Origin: a gamma proteobacterium HTCC5015
GTDB lineage: Bacteria > Pseudomonadota > Gammaproteobacteria > HTCC5015
Reading direction: 5' to 3'
Assembly (NCBI GenBank): GCA_000155715.1
Contig: DS990599.1
Span: forward strand, 239,154-303,153
Length of the DNA stretch: 64,000 nucleotides
Shown: piece by piece, positions 44,540 to 53,710 of the stretch
Layout of the letters: each line of letters begins with the position of its first letter
How positions within the stretch are numbered: position 1 is the first letter of the stretch
Program-made: the position numbers and the translations under genes
The notes under the pieces: generated by a model
What the model saw: only the letters and a program-made list of their open reading frames with translations
What the model was told of the DNA's origin: nothing
Database searches by the model: none

Positions 44540-45325
44540 ATGCTATTAGCGGGTGCTATCGGTGTGGCCCTGGGTGTGGTTCTGGGCCTGACGGGCGCGG
44601 GCGGAGCGATCTTTGCCTTGCCTCTGTTCACGCTCTTATTGGGCTTAGATACGCAGTCAGCCATTAGTTTGAGTTTGGCCACCGTCGCAGTGGGCGCGTT
44701 TATCGGTGCGGTGCGACGCCATCGAGACATTATCTGGATGCCCGCTGCCGCTTTCTCTCTATTGGGCGTGGTGTTTGCACCGATGGGGCGTTGGGTCAGC
44801 GGTCAGATATCGGAAGCTGTCATCGTCAGTTTGTTTGCCATCGTCACTGTTGTGATTGCTCGGAGAATGTGGCTACGAGCCGCCCGCGGTGATAGCGAGC
44901 GAGACGCCGAGAGTTTGTGTGAGATGACTTCGCCGACGCGCGTGCGTTTGCAGCCGCGCTGCATGGGGGCGCTGAGCGCCACGGGCAGTGCCACCGGCTT
45001 TCTATCGGGGTTGCTGGGCGTGGGCGGCGGTTTTTTGATTACGCCTGTACTGCTGCGCTTGACGCCTGCAAAGCTCAACCAAGTGGTGGCCACATCGCTG
45101 TTGGTGATCGCCGCGGCCGCGGTTTCGGGCGCGCTGTTTTCCCTTGAAGAGCTGCGCGCCCTGCCGGTCATCGTCAGTGCCAGCGTGATGACGGGGGCGA
45201 TCGCGGGCGTGTTGATAGGTGCTCAGTGCGTTCGATGGGTGCCCGCTTCGACCGTGCAACGCCTGTTTGCCGTTTTGGCCCTGATGGCGGCGGTCGCCGT
45301 CGTGTGGCCTGTTGTGATGAATTGA
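44540..45325 (+). CDS. TauE/SafE-family sulfite exporter-like permease
   Basis: A 261-residue inner-membrane protein with about eight helices in two repeats, each headed by a Gly-rich turn: LGLTGAGGAIFALPL near residue 17 and SGLLGVGGGFLITPVLL near 160, diagnostic of TauE/SafE (DUF81). In BigR-type operons this protein is thought to export sulfite made by the persulfide dioxygenase. The ATG at 44540 lies 2 bp after the rhodanese stop codon; a TTG at 44519 in the overlap is less likely. Confidence 0.9.
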   Translation: MLLAGAIGVALGVVLGLTGAGGAIFALPLFTLLLGLDTQSAISLSLATVAVGAFIGAVRRHRDIIWMPAAAFSLLGVVFAPMGRWVSGQISEAVIVSLFAIVTVVIARRMWLRAARGDSERDAESLCEMTSPTRVRLQPRCMGALSATGSATGFLSGLLGVGGGFLITPVLLRLTPAKLNQVVATSLLVIAAAAVSGALFSLEELRALPVIVSASVMTGAIAGVLIGAQCVRWVPASTVQRLFAVLALMAAVAVVWPVVMN

Positions 45326-45340
45326 TAAAAGGAGTGAAGT

Positions 45341-46036
45341 ATGATTTTTAGACAGCTATTCGAATCCGTTTCTTCAACTTATACCTACATTTTGGCCGAT
45401 AGCGATAGCCGCGAAGCGGTCATCATCGACCCTGTGAAAGAGCAGGTGCCACAGTATTTGCGGCTGGTGGAAGAACTGAATATTAAGCTCATCAAAGGGA
45501 TTGATACACACACCCACGCAGACCATATAACGGGCCTAGGGGAGCTGCGCGACGAAACGGGTTTGATCTCCATCATCGGCGAAAAGACGGGGGCGGAGTG
45601 TATTTCGCAGCGCGTCGCCGATGGCGAAATGGTGGACTTTGGCCAACACCAGCTAAAGGCGCTTTACACGCCGGGGCACACCGACGATTCGTTCAGCTTT
45701 TATATCAATGATCCAGAACTACAGGCGGTTTTCACAGGGGATACGTTGCTGATTCGAGGCACAGGCCGCACGGATTTTCAGCAGGGCGATGCCTATGCTC
45801 AGTACGATAGTTTATTTAACAAATTGCTTAAGTTGCCGGACGAGACTCGCGTCTACCCGGGCCACGACTACAAGGGTTGGATGATGAGTTGCATTGCCGA
45901 AGAGCGTGACCACAACCCGCGCTTACAGGTGGATGGCCCCGAGGCTTACGCCGATATTATGCATAATCTAAATTTGCCCAATCCCAAAATGATGGATGTC
46001 GCTATTCCGGCCAATTTGGCCTGTGGCCAAGCGTAA
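45341..46036 (+). CDS. Persulfide dioxygenase-like metallo-beta-lactamase protein (ETHE1/Blh type)
   Basis: A 231-residue mononuclear-iron enzyme predicted to oxidise glutathione persulfide to sulfite. Metal ligands are in THTHADH (His57, His59, Asp61, His62), TPGHTDDS and VYPGHDYKG, with FTGDTLLIRGTGRTDFQ as the ETHE1-like signature. The ATG at 45341 follows AAAGGAGTGAAGT. It ends the rhodanese-TauE-dioxygenase unit, which together would convert sulfide-derived persulfide to sulfite and export it. Confidence 0.92.
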   Translation: MIFRQLFESVSSTYTYILADSDSREAVIIDPVKEQVPQYLRLVEELNIKLIKGIDTHTHADHITGLGELRDETGLISIIGEKTGAECISQRVADGEMVDFGQHQLKALYTPGHTDDSFSFYINDPELQAVFTGDTLLIRGTGRTDFQQGDAYAQYDSLFNKLLKLPDETRVYPGHDYKGWMMSCIAEERDHNPRLQVDGPEAYADIMHNLNLPNPKMMDVAIPANLACGQA

Positions 46037-46170
46037 AGCCATTGCGTGGATGAACCGATTTAAAGGGATTTAACATCGGTTCATTGTGTTTTGGCAAAAG
46101 TGCCGAGCTTAGAAATCAGTTACCATAGCGAGCATTGTTTTAAATCGCTCCAACTGCCTGAGATCGCACT

Positions 46171-48921
46171 ATGAGTACTGACTCTGCCCCCGTCATCTTA
46201 GTTGATGGCTCTTCTTATTTGTTTCGCGCCTTCCATGCACTGCCGCCGTTGACCAATTCTAAGGGCGCACCCACGGGGGCGGTCAAAGGTGTGATCAATA
46301 TGATACGCAGCTTGATGAAGGGCTTTCCAGAGTCTCGTGTGATTGTGGTGTTCGATGCCAAAGGGCCGACATTTCGCAACGAGATCTACGCCGAGTACAA
46401 GGCCAACCGCCCGCCCATGCCCGATGATCTTCGCGTTCAAATTGAGCCCATTCACGAGATTATTCGAGCGATGGGTTTGCCGCTCTTGATCGTCGACGGG
46501 GTCGAGGCCGATGACGTGATTGGTACACTGGCTAAGCAGGCCACAGACAGCGGGCAGGATGCACTGGTTTCAACCGGCGACAAGGATATGGCACAGCTGG
46601 TCAGTCCCCATGTGACGCTGATGAATACCATGACCAATACCACGATGGATCGCGATGGCGTGATTGAAAAATTTGGCATACCCCCCGAGCGGATCATCGA
46701 CTACTTGGCATTGGTTGGGGATAAAGTCGACAACATTCCCGGTGTTCACAAGTGCGGTCCCAAGACGGCGCTGAAGTGGCTGGAGGCCTACGACTCCATG
46801 CAGGGAGTGATTGACCACGCCGAGGAAATCAAAGGCAAAATTGGCGAGTATCTGCGGGAGGCTGTGCCCACCTTGCCTATGTCCTACGATTTGGCGACCA
46901 TTCGCTGTGAATTGGAATTGCCCCAATCACTGGCTGAGATTCAGCCCGTCGAAGCGGATCGCGAACGCCTTTTGGCGCTGTTTAAAGATTGCGAGTTTAA
47001 AACGTGGATTCGCGAGCTCGAAGCGGGGCAGGGCGCCGTCGATGTGGCGGAGCAGGGTGCCAGTGTCGAGCCCGTGACGGATGCCTCAGCGGTCAAATCG
47101 GATGCGCTGCCACCTGATTACGAAGTGGTTTTAAAACAAGATCAACTAGATCGCTGGCTTGTGCGACTCGCCCAGTTTGAGCTGTTTAGCTTTGACACGG
47201 AAACCACCAGTTTAAATTACATGCAGGCTGAGATTGTCGGCGTCTCTTTTGCGGTGGAGTACAACAAAGCCGCCTATGTACCACTCGGCCACGATTACCC
47301 CGGTGCACCCGAACAGCTCGACCGCGATGCTGTGTTAAACGCATTAAAGCCACTTCTAGAAGATACGGGCAAAGCCAAGGTCGGCCAGCATTTGAAGTAC
47401 GATAAAAATGTCTTGGCGCGCTACGGCATAGAGCTCAAAGGGATTGCTCACGACACCATGTTGGCCTCTTATGTGCTGAACTCTGTCGCGGGCCGCCACG
47501 ATATGGATTCTCTGGCGGAGCGCTATTTAGATCGGCACACTGTTCACTACGAGGACATTGCGGGCAAGGGCGCCAAGCAACTGACATTTAATCAAATCGA
47601 TTTGGAGCAAGCGGCGCCCTACGCCGCTGAAGATGCGGATATCACATTGCAGCTGCACCGCGAGCTTTGGCCTAAGTTGCAAACCGAGCCGAGCCTAGAG
47701 CGCGTTTATCAATCCCTAGAGGTGCCGTTGGTGGATGTGCTCGCTCGGATTGAGCAAAACGGCGTTAAGGTCGATGCCGATGCTCTGTACGCACAAAGCC
47801 AAGAGTTGGCCGAGGGCATGCGCCAAGCGGAAGAGGCTGCACACAACGAAGCGGGAGAGAGCTTTAATCTGGGTTCACCCAAGCAGTTACAGGCGATTTT
47901 GTTTGAAAAACAGGGCTTGCCCGTGGTGCGCAAAACGCCCAAAGGCCAGCCATCCACGGCGGAAGATGTGCTGGAGGAACTCGCCGCTCAAGGCCACCCT
48001 TTGCCCCAGTGGATTTTGCGCTACCGCGCTTTGAGCAAGCTCAAATCGACGTACACTGACAAGCTGCCTCAGCTAATCGATTCAAAAACAGGGCGCGTAC
48101 ACACTAGTTATCATCAAGCCGTTGCCGCCACCGGTCGCTTGTCGTCCAGCGATCCCAATTTGCAGAACATTCCGATTCGCAGCGAAGAGGGGCGGCGCAT
48201 TCGCGAGGCCTTTGTTGCAGAGCCAGGGCACAAAATTTTGGCGGCGGACTACTCCCAAATTGAGCTGCGCATCATGGCGCATTTGTCGGGAGACGAGACC
48301 TTAATTCGCGCCTTTAAAGAGGGGCGAGACATTCACCAAGCCACGGCTTCAGAGGTGTTCGGTGTGCCACTAGATGAGGTGGAGTCAGAGCAGCGTCGCC
48401 GTGCTAAAGCCGTGAACTTCGGTTTGATTTACGGCATGTCGGCTTTTGGTTTGGCCAAGCAGCTGGGCATTTCCCGCGGCGAGGCACAGGGTTATGTCGA
48501 TACCTATTTTGAACGTTATCCCGGCGTGCGCGATTACATGGAGCGCACTCGTGAACAGGCGCGAGAGCAGGGCTATGTGGAAACAGAGTTTGGGCGACGT
48601 CTGTATCTGCCCGAAATTCAATCGCGCAATGTACCGCGCCGCCAGCACGCCGAGCGCACGGCGATTAACGCGCCCATGCAGGGCACGGCAGCGGACATTA
48701 TTAAACGCGCAATGATCGCGATTCACGATGCGCTAGAGAAAGAGCTGCCCGATGTGCGCATGGTGATGCAGGTGCACGATGAACTGGTGTTTGAAGTGCC
48801 TGAAGATCAAGCCAAGCAGACGCAGGCACTCGTAGAAACCAAGATGGTGGAAGCCGCCGATCTGCGCGTCGCCCTCGATGTCGAAAGCGACATTGCCGAC
48901 AGCTGGGGCGCTGCGCATTAG
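46171..48921 (+). CDS. polA: DNA polymerase I
   Basis: A 916-residue repair and Okazaki-processing polymerase. The N-terminal 5' nuclease domain (about 1-290) has VDGSSYLFRAFHALPPL, VFDAKGPTFRNE and GDKVDNIPG. The 3'-5' proofreading domain appears intact, with FSFDTETTSLNYM near 345. The polymerase domain has ADYSQIELRIMAHLSGDE (motif A), RRRAKAVNFGLIYGMSAFG (motif B) and QVHDELVFEV (motif C). It is monocistronic, with repeat DNA downstream and no recognisable Spot 42 gene. Confidence 0.98.
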   Translation: MSTDSAPVILVDGSSYLFRAFHALPPLTNSKGAPTGAVKGVINMIRSLMKGFPESRVIVVFDAKGPTFRNEIYAEYKANRPPMPDDLRVQIEPIHEIIRAMGLPLLIVDGVEADDVIGTLAKQATDSGQDALVSTGDKDMAQLVSPHVTLMNTMTNTTMDRDGVIEKFGIPPERIIDYLALVGDKVDNIPGVHKCGPKTALKWLEAYDSMQGVIDHAEEIKGKIGEYLREAVPTLPMSYDLATIRCELELPQSLAEIQPVEADRERLLALFKDCEFKTWIRELEAGQGAVDVAEQGASVEPVTDASAVKSDALPPDYEVVLKQDQLDRWLVRLAQFELFSFDTETTSLNYMQAEIVGVSFAVEYNKAAYVPLGHDYPGAPEQLDRDAVLNALKPLLEDTGKAKVGQHLKYDKNVLARYGIELKGIAHDTMLASYVLNSVAGRHDMDSLAERYLDRHTVHYEDIAGKGAKQLTFNQIDLEQAAPYAAEDADITLQLHRELWPKLQTEPSLERVYQSLEVPLVDVLARIEQNGVKVDADALYAQSQELAEGMRQAEEAAHNEAGESFNLGSPKQLQAILFEKQGLPVVRKTPKGQPSTAEDVLEELAAQGHPLPQWILRYRALSKLKSTYTDKLPQLIDSKTGRVHTSYHQAVAATGRLSSSDPNLQNIPIRSEEGRRIREAFVAEPGHKILAADYSQIELRIMAHLSGDETLIRAFKEGRDIHQATASEVFGVPLDEVESEQRRRAKAVNFGLIYGMSAFGLAKQLGISRGEAQGYVDTYFERYPGVRDYMERTREQAREQGYVETEFGRRLYLPEIQSRNVPRRQHAERTAINAPMQGTAADIIKRAMIAIHDALEKELPDVRMVMQVHDELVFEVPEDQAKQTQALVETKMVEAADLRVALDVESDIADSWGAAH

Positions 48922-48959
48922 GCAGAGGTAATCTGCTAATCGAATGCCCCACAAAAATC

Positions 48960-49500
48960 ATTTGTGGGAGGACGCCTTTATGGCCTTGGGTGCCCGAGCC
49001 GATAGTGTGCCGTCATTGCGAGCCGCAGGCGAAGCAATCTACTGGTGTGTTCGGTGGGCAGATTGCCGCGTCGGCTGTGCCTCCTCGCAATGACGAATTT
49101 TTAGCCGTGTCTCCCCCGAAATGTCCGTCATTCCTCTAAACCTCAAATCTCTGAAATACGCGTCATTCCCGCGAAGGCGGGAATCCAGCGTCTTTGAGCG
49201 AACGGGGTAGTCAAGCCACTGGGCTCCCGCCTGCGCGGGAGCGACGGTGGGAGCGCAGGAGTGACGGTGAGGGTGCAGTGTGTAGGAGGCCCGCCCTCGG
49301 GCCGACAGTGCGTCGTCATTGCGAACGCAGTGAAGCAATCTGCCTATCGAATACACCAACAGATTGCCACGTCGGCGGCGCCTCCTCGCAATGACCTGTT
49401 TTTTCTTCGTTACGCTCGCGATGGTTGTGCCGCAATAGCAGAAGATGAGGCCTACGCCTTGTCATTCCAAACTGGCTTTGGAATCTCCAAAGCGAAGGCC
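48960..49500. repeat. Intergenic repeat mosaic, cluster 5
   Basis: About 0.54 kb between polA and the convergent penicillin-acylase-like gene without a supported gene. Family-C units lie at about 49012-49095 and 49315-49396. A family-B pair lies at about 49163-49245, and a family-A unit (CATTCCAAACTGGCTTTGGA) near 49461. Units of the 'gcctttatggccttgggtgcccgagcc' type are near 48970 and 49280. Confidence 0.82.
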
Positions 49501-49522
49501 GCCTCTACTTGAAAGCGCTTAA

Positions 49523-52060
49523 TCAATCTCCCGAAACGGGGACAAACTGGGTTTGCAGTTGGTAACGCGCCCGCGCTTGTTCGCTGTCGAGGGGAAACTC
49601 CACATAGCGCCCTTCGACAAAGGCCTCAATGCCGTCGTCGTAGTGGTCGCTGGCGGGGTTGTCGGATTGTCCGGTGCTGTTGATACCGACCAAGGGGACG
49701 TCGCGGCTAAAGTCGGTGATTAAGCGCATTTCCGGAATCAGCCACGGTTTAAAATGGTCTTTGCCCAGCGTGTGCCCCGTGACATTGAGTGTGCTGAAAT
49801 CGCCGCTGGCGGGGTAGGGGCCGCGGTCGAGAAAGTCGCTGAGGCTTTCAACCGCTGTGGCTTGGACGCCGCTTAAATGTTGGGCCATTTGGCTGGCACC
49901 GCTTTGGAAGTGGTATTGATGGGCCTCACCCCAAACCCAGTCATCGCTGTCGTCGCCATAGTGCTCGCTCAGCCACTGCTGGGCGCTGGCGAGGCTTTGG
50001 GCAATGACATCGGCTTTGCTCTCGCGCTGCTCGGGGCTGAGTATATTGTCCCAAAACGGGCTGGCGCTGCGCTCGGCGACAATCAGGTGATCGATCAGTG
50101 CTGAGTAGCTGTTGTCGTGTAGGGTTTGTAGGGCGTGCCAGCCCTCGGATTCTGTACCGCCGAGTTCGTCGCTAAAGAGAGCGATCATCGCAGAGCGCAA
50201 GAATGCGTGGTGGATTAAGCCGTTGGCGCTGTCTTTGTGAAGATCGCCATTGATCGCTCGATAGTGGGCTAAAAAGCGCTGGGCATCGCGGCGTTCAGCC
50301 TGGGGCAGGCGGCTGATGGAAAGGCGCAAAGCCGCATCGAACTCAGTTTGATTTAACGTGGTTTGGATCTTGCCGACGAGGCGCGAGAAGTCATCCAGTT
50401 GCATGGCTTGGCTGGTGACGAGGTCGTGTTCGTCGCTGGCTTGAATCATGTTGTCGATGCGCTCGCCGCGCTCGGGATAGTACCAGCTGTTGCTGAGGTT
50501 AACCGGGTAGTCGGCGGCCACGTTGCGTTCGTTGGCAGTGCCGATAAAACCGCGCTCGGGGTTTTGTGCGTTGGGGTGTTGTTCGGCATCAACGACGCCA
50601 GTCCACTCGTAGTCATCGACCCAGCCCGGCGAAGGTAGCAGGCCCAAACCGGAACGGCGAGTGGGGTACAGGCCAGTGACTTGCCAACCGATATTGTCGC
50701 GATCGCCATAGACGATATTGAGGGGAATCGCGCGGATGTTCTTAACGGTGTTTTTGGCTTCTTCAAAGCTGCGGCTTTGCATTAGGCTAAAAAATGCATT
50801 GAGCGTTTGGTCGCCGGCAAAGTCGTGGCTGCGGTAGGCAATCCCGTAAGGCTGATTTTTGGCCTCTGGCATCAGCGGATAAATGCTTTGGCTTAGGGCG
50901 TGGTTTTTGCCCACGTTGAGCAGTGGGCCGTGGTGCGTCTCGTGAACAACGAGTTGCTCAGTCTCGCCATCTCTGACGCGGATATTTTCCAGGCGCTCGC
51001 GGGTGGGCAGCCACTGTCCCTCGTAGTAGTAGTGAAGCTTGCCGTTGATGCGTTGGAGTTTTTCTAAAAATAAATCCTGCGTGTCCGCCATCACCATGGT
51101 CATGCCCCAACTGATATGGCCGTTGTAACCTGCGACGATAGAGGGCAGGCCGGGCACGGAAATACCTGCTCCGTTCATCTCTGGTGAGATGATGTGAACC
51201 ATGCTCCAAATGGAAGGCAGGCTGATGGGCAGGTGGGTGTCGTTGGCAACGATACTGGCATTGTTTTGAGTCAGTTGGGGAGAGATGGCCCAGTTGTTAG
51301 AGGCGGCAATGCCGGGACGTACGCTGCGGGGCATACGGGCGAGGGCATCCGACAGCGGTTGCGCTTGGTCGCCGAAGGCGATGCCCTGGAGTTTTTTGAT
51401 CTCGGCAAAGGGCAGATCAACATCGGGATAGATCGGGTTGAGGTAGGGCAGCTTCTCAGCGGGAATCGACTTGAGCAGAGTGAGGTTGGCCACTTCCTGC
51501 TGCAGATTTTGTGATAGGCCAAAATTCAACAAAGCAAACACTGAGACGCTGTCCAGTGGCGTCCATTTTGTGGGTTGGTAATCGCTCAATGCTAACGTCG
51601 TGGGTAGGCTATCGCTGTGATCCATCCAGTAGTTCACTCCATCGGCGTAATGGCGCAGCAGCTTTTTGACATGATCGTCGCTGGCAGTATAGAGATTGAC
51701 CGCCTGAGCCTGTAAGCCAATGCTGCGCATCAAGCGATCCATGGGCAGCGCCACTTCGCCCGCCATTTCTGATAGGCGCCCCTGAGCGGCGAGTTTGCTG
51801 CTGACCATTTGCGACAGACGATCTTGGGCATCGGCATAACCTAGAGCGAATGCAATGTCTTCCGAGTTTTGGCCTTCGATTAAGGGCATGCCGAGCTCGT
51901 TACGCGACAGGCTGGTGGCACCTTTAAGTGTGGACACGTCGAGGGTCTGTTGGTCGGTGTCGCCATCGCTAAAGGCTATGTTGAGCAAAGGGGTGCGTAT
52001 TAAATACAACGCAAACCCAATAGCGGCGAGTACAAGAATGGTCGATAGCAGCTTTTTCAT
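49523..52060 (-). CDS. Penicillin acylase-family Ntn hydrolase
   Basis: An 845-residue probably periplasmic amidase with an N-terminal signal or anchor (about 3-20). The catalytic Ser254 in AASNNWAIS would become the N-terminal nucleophile of the beta chain after autoprocessing. Blocks such as GMPLIEGQNSEDIAFALGYADA near 58 and YNGHISWGMT near 310 are typical. Family members cleave penicillins, acyl-homoserine lactones or other amides; the substrate is not evident. A TetR gene and an acyltransferase gene lie upstream on the same strand. Confidence 0.9.
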   Translation of the reverse strand: MKKLLSTILVLAAIGFALYLIRTPLLNIAFSDGDTDQQTLDVSTLKGATSLSRNELGMPLIEGQNSEDIAFALGYADAQDRLSQMVSSKLAAQGRLSEMAGEVALPMDRLMRSIGLQAQAVNLYTASDDHVKKLLRHYADGVNYWMDHSDSLPTTLALSDYQPTKWTPLDSVSVFALLNFGLSQNLQQEVANLTLLKSIPAEKLPYLNPIYPDVDLPFAEIKKLQGIAFGDQAQPLSDALARMPRSVRPGIAASNNWAISPQLTQNNASIVANDTHLPISLPSIWSMVHIISPEMNGAGISVPGLPSIVAGYNGHISWGMTMVMADTQDLFLEKLQRINGKLHYYYEGQWLPTRERLENIRVRDGETEQLVVHETHHGPLLNVGKNHALSQSIYPLMPEAKNQPYGIAYRSHDFAGDQTLNAFFSLMQSRSFEEAKNTVKNIRAIPLNIVYGDRDNIGWQVTGLYPTRRSGLGLLPSPGWVDDYEWTGVVDAEQHPNAQNPERGFIGTANERNVAADYPVNLSNSWYYPERGERIDNMIQASDEHDLVTSQAMQLDDFSRLVGKIQTTLNQTEFDAALRLSISRLPQAERRDAQRFLAHYRAINGDLHKDSANGLIHHAFLRSAMIALFSDELGGTESEGWHALQTLHDNSYSALIDHLIVAERSASPFWDNILSPEQRESKADVIAQSLASAQQWLSEHYGDDSDDWVWGEAHQYHFQSGASQMAQHLSGVQATAVESLSDFLDRGPYPASGDFSTLNVTGHTLGKDHFKPWLIPEMRLITDFSRDVPLVGINSTGQSDNPASDHYDDGIEAFVEGRYVEFPLDSEQARARYQLQTQFVPVSGD

Positions 52061-52155
52061 GTTGGAACCCTTTATTTGGATCGCCCTATACTAGCAACAC
52101 CTGCCTCGGTGAAGCAGGTGTTGAAGTGTCATTCAAACAGTGAAAACGGGCCAGT

Positions 52156-52806
52156 CTAGGGCGCGCTGCGTTCTTCGATATAGGATCGAGCAACGCGGCC
52201 AATTTGCTCTTTGAGCATTTCGACCAGCTCTTGACCCTGTTCTTCACCGAGTTGCAGGGCAAAGCGCAGGGTGGCGCCAATTTGATTGCAAATGACGAGC
52301 GTTAGGGCGTGGCCACGAGCCTCGCTCATCGGGGGGAAGATCGGCTTGAGGATTTCGTGGAGAATGTCAGCGGTTTCTTGAGTGTCTTTGACTTCTAGTT
52401 CCGTCAACATGGCATCGGCTTGAATGCCCCCCCAAAGAGCCGAAAAAGCAGGTTCGTTGAGGTAGAAGCTGTAGTACGTGTCGATGATTCGATTCGACAT
52501 GAGCTGAATCGCTGCGACATCGTCGCCGTCGGGCGCCTCTTTGACGGTGGCTAGATTTTCTAGCACCACTTCACGCAGCTGTTCCAAATGGCTCTCTGCC
52601 AAGCTGCGGATAATAGAGGATTTGTTGGGGAAGTACTGATAGATCGACCCAATAGGCACGCCTGCCAGTTTGGCGATGTCGCTCATTTTCAGTTGATCGG
52701 CACCCACTTCTGAAATGCGCTCGGCGGCGACTTCGAGAATTTTCCCCACGCGTTGCCGACTGCGTTCCTGTGACGGGCGTTTTCTAATATCAGTTGCTGA
52801 ATGCAT
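52156..52806 (-). CDS. TetR/AcrR family transcriptional regulator
   Basis: A 216-residue repressor-type protein. The N-terminal helix-turn-helix (about 20-65) includes ILEVAAERISEVGADQLKMS, IAKLAGVPIGSIYQYFPNKS and a following helix, typical TetR. The C-terminal ligand-binding half (about 85-200) has no assigned ligand. It lies upstream of, and in line with, the penicillin-acylase-like gene and downstream of an acyltransferase gene, so it may regulate lipid or amide metabolism genes; this is inference. Confidence 0.92.
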   Translation of the reverse strand: MHSATDIRKRPSQERSRQRVGKILEVAAERISEVGADQLKMSDIAKLAGVPIGSIYQYFPNKSSIIRSLAESHLEQLREVVLENLATVKEAPDGDDVAAIQLMSNRIIDTYYSFYLNEPAFSALWGGIQADAMLTELEVKDTQETADILHEILKPIFPPMSEARGHALTLVICNQIGATLRFALQLGEEQGQELVEMLKEQIGRVARSYIEERSAP

Positions 52807-52859
52807 AGTTTATTCCTTAAGCACTGGTGGAGTGACACTGGATACCAGCGCGAGAGATT

Positions 52860-53675
52860 CTAATAGATACTGGTGCGTTGTTGGAGCCCTTTTGCGATCA
52901 ATTGCTCAATTTCGTGGCGCACCGTGCGGACCATGGCGTCGTATTCCCCATCACTGTAGTTGCCGTCTTCAAAGACGATGGGCGCGCCAAAGTTCAGGTG
53001 CACTCTCGCGGGAAGTGCAATGGGCGGTGATAGCGGTAGTGCGGGGAGGCCGAGTTTGGGAGCGAGCCAAGTGTCTCGGCCAAAATTGGGCGTCAGCTCT
53101 TCACAGCCGACGACGCCAACGGGGATGATCGGTGTACCCGTTTCGATGGCGAGTCGGACAAAGCCGTTGCCCATGCGCTGCAATTGGTATTTTTGGTCGG
53201 GGCTTTTAATAAACCCGCGCTCCCCCTCGGGGAAAACCAGTATCGCCTCCTCCCGATTGAGCAGGCGCTCGCAATTGATGGGGTCGCCCAAGGTCATTCC
53301 CGCGCGAAAGATGAAGTCGCCCAAAAAGGGTGTTTTGGGGAAGAAGCGCTCGGCCATGGCGCGTATGGCGCGAGGCGCTTCATCACGCAGGGCCACAGCC
53401 GTGGCAATCATCATCGCGTCGACGGGAAAAACTTGGCCGCTGTGGTTGGCAATGATCAAGCAGCGCCCCGAATGGGGCACGTGCTCAGCGCCGTGACACT
53501 GCACGCGAAAATAGTTTTCATACAGCCAGCGACTGACCGTGAGGGAGAGCAGCGCCTCCTCTTCGTGAAAGCCCCAGGCGTCGTAGCCCGAGGGTGAGGT
53601 GTTGAACTGCATGCGCTCGCCCAGAGCGCGTATGTCTTTGGGTATCCAGCGGCTTAGCCGCGATTGCTTTGTCAT
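52860..53675 (-). CDS. Lysophospholipid acyltransferase-like (PlsC-family) protein
   Basis: A 271-residue acyltransferase. The catalytic block is ANHSGQVFPVDAMMI, in which the His-Asp spacing is longer than the classical HX4D of PlsC, and VFPEGERGF is the glycerophosphate-binding motif. No transmembrane helix is obvious beyond one weak segment, so membrane association is probably peripheral. The substrate is unknown; it may acylate lysophosphatidic acid or another lipid. It lies 53 bp upstream of the TetR gene. Confidence 0.85.
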   Translation of the reverse strand: MTKQSRLSRWIPKDIRALGERMQFNTSPSGYDAWGFHEEEALLSLTVSRWLYENYFRVQCHGAEHVPHSGRCLIIANHSGQVFPVDAMMIATAVALRDEAPRAIRAMAERFFPKTPFLGDFIFRAGMTLGDPINCERLLNREEAILVFPEGERGFIKSPDQKYQLQRMGNGFVRLAIETGTPIIPVGVVGCEELTPNFGRDTWLAPKLGLPALPLSPPIALPARVHLNFGAPIVFEDGNYSDGEYDAMVRTVRHEIEQLIAKGLQQRTSIY

Positions 53676-53710
53676 TGTTTTACCCCCTAGCCACAGAGTA
53701 GCACGGGGAT

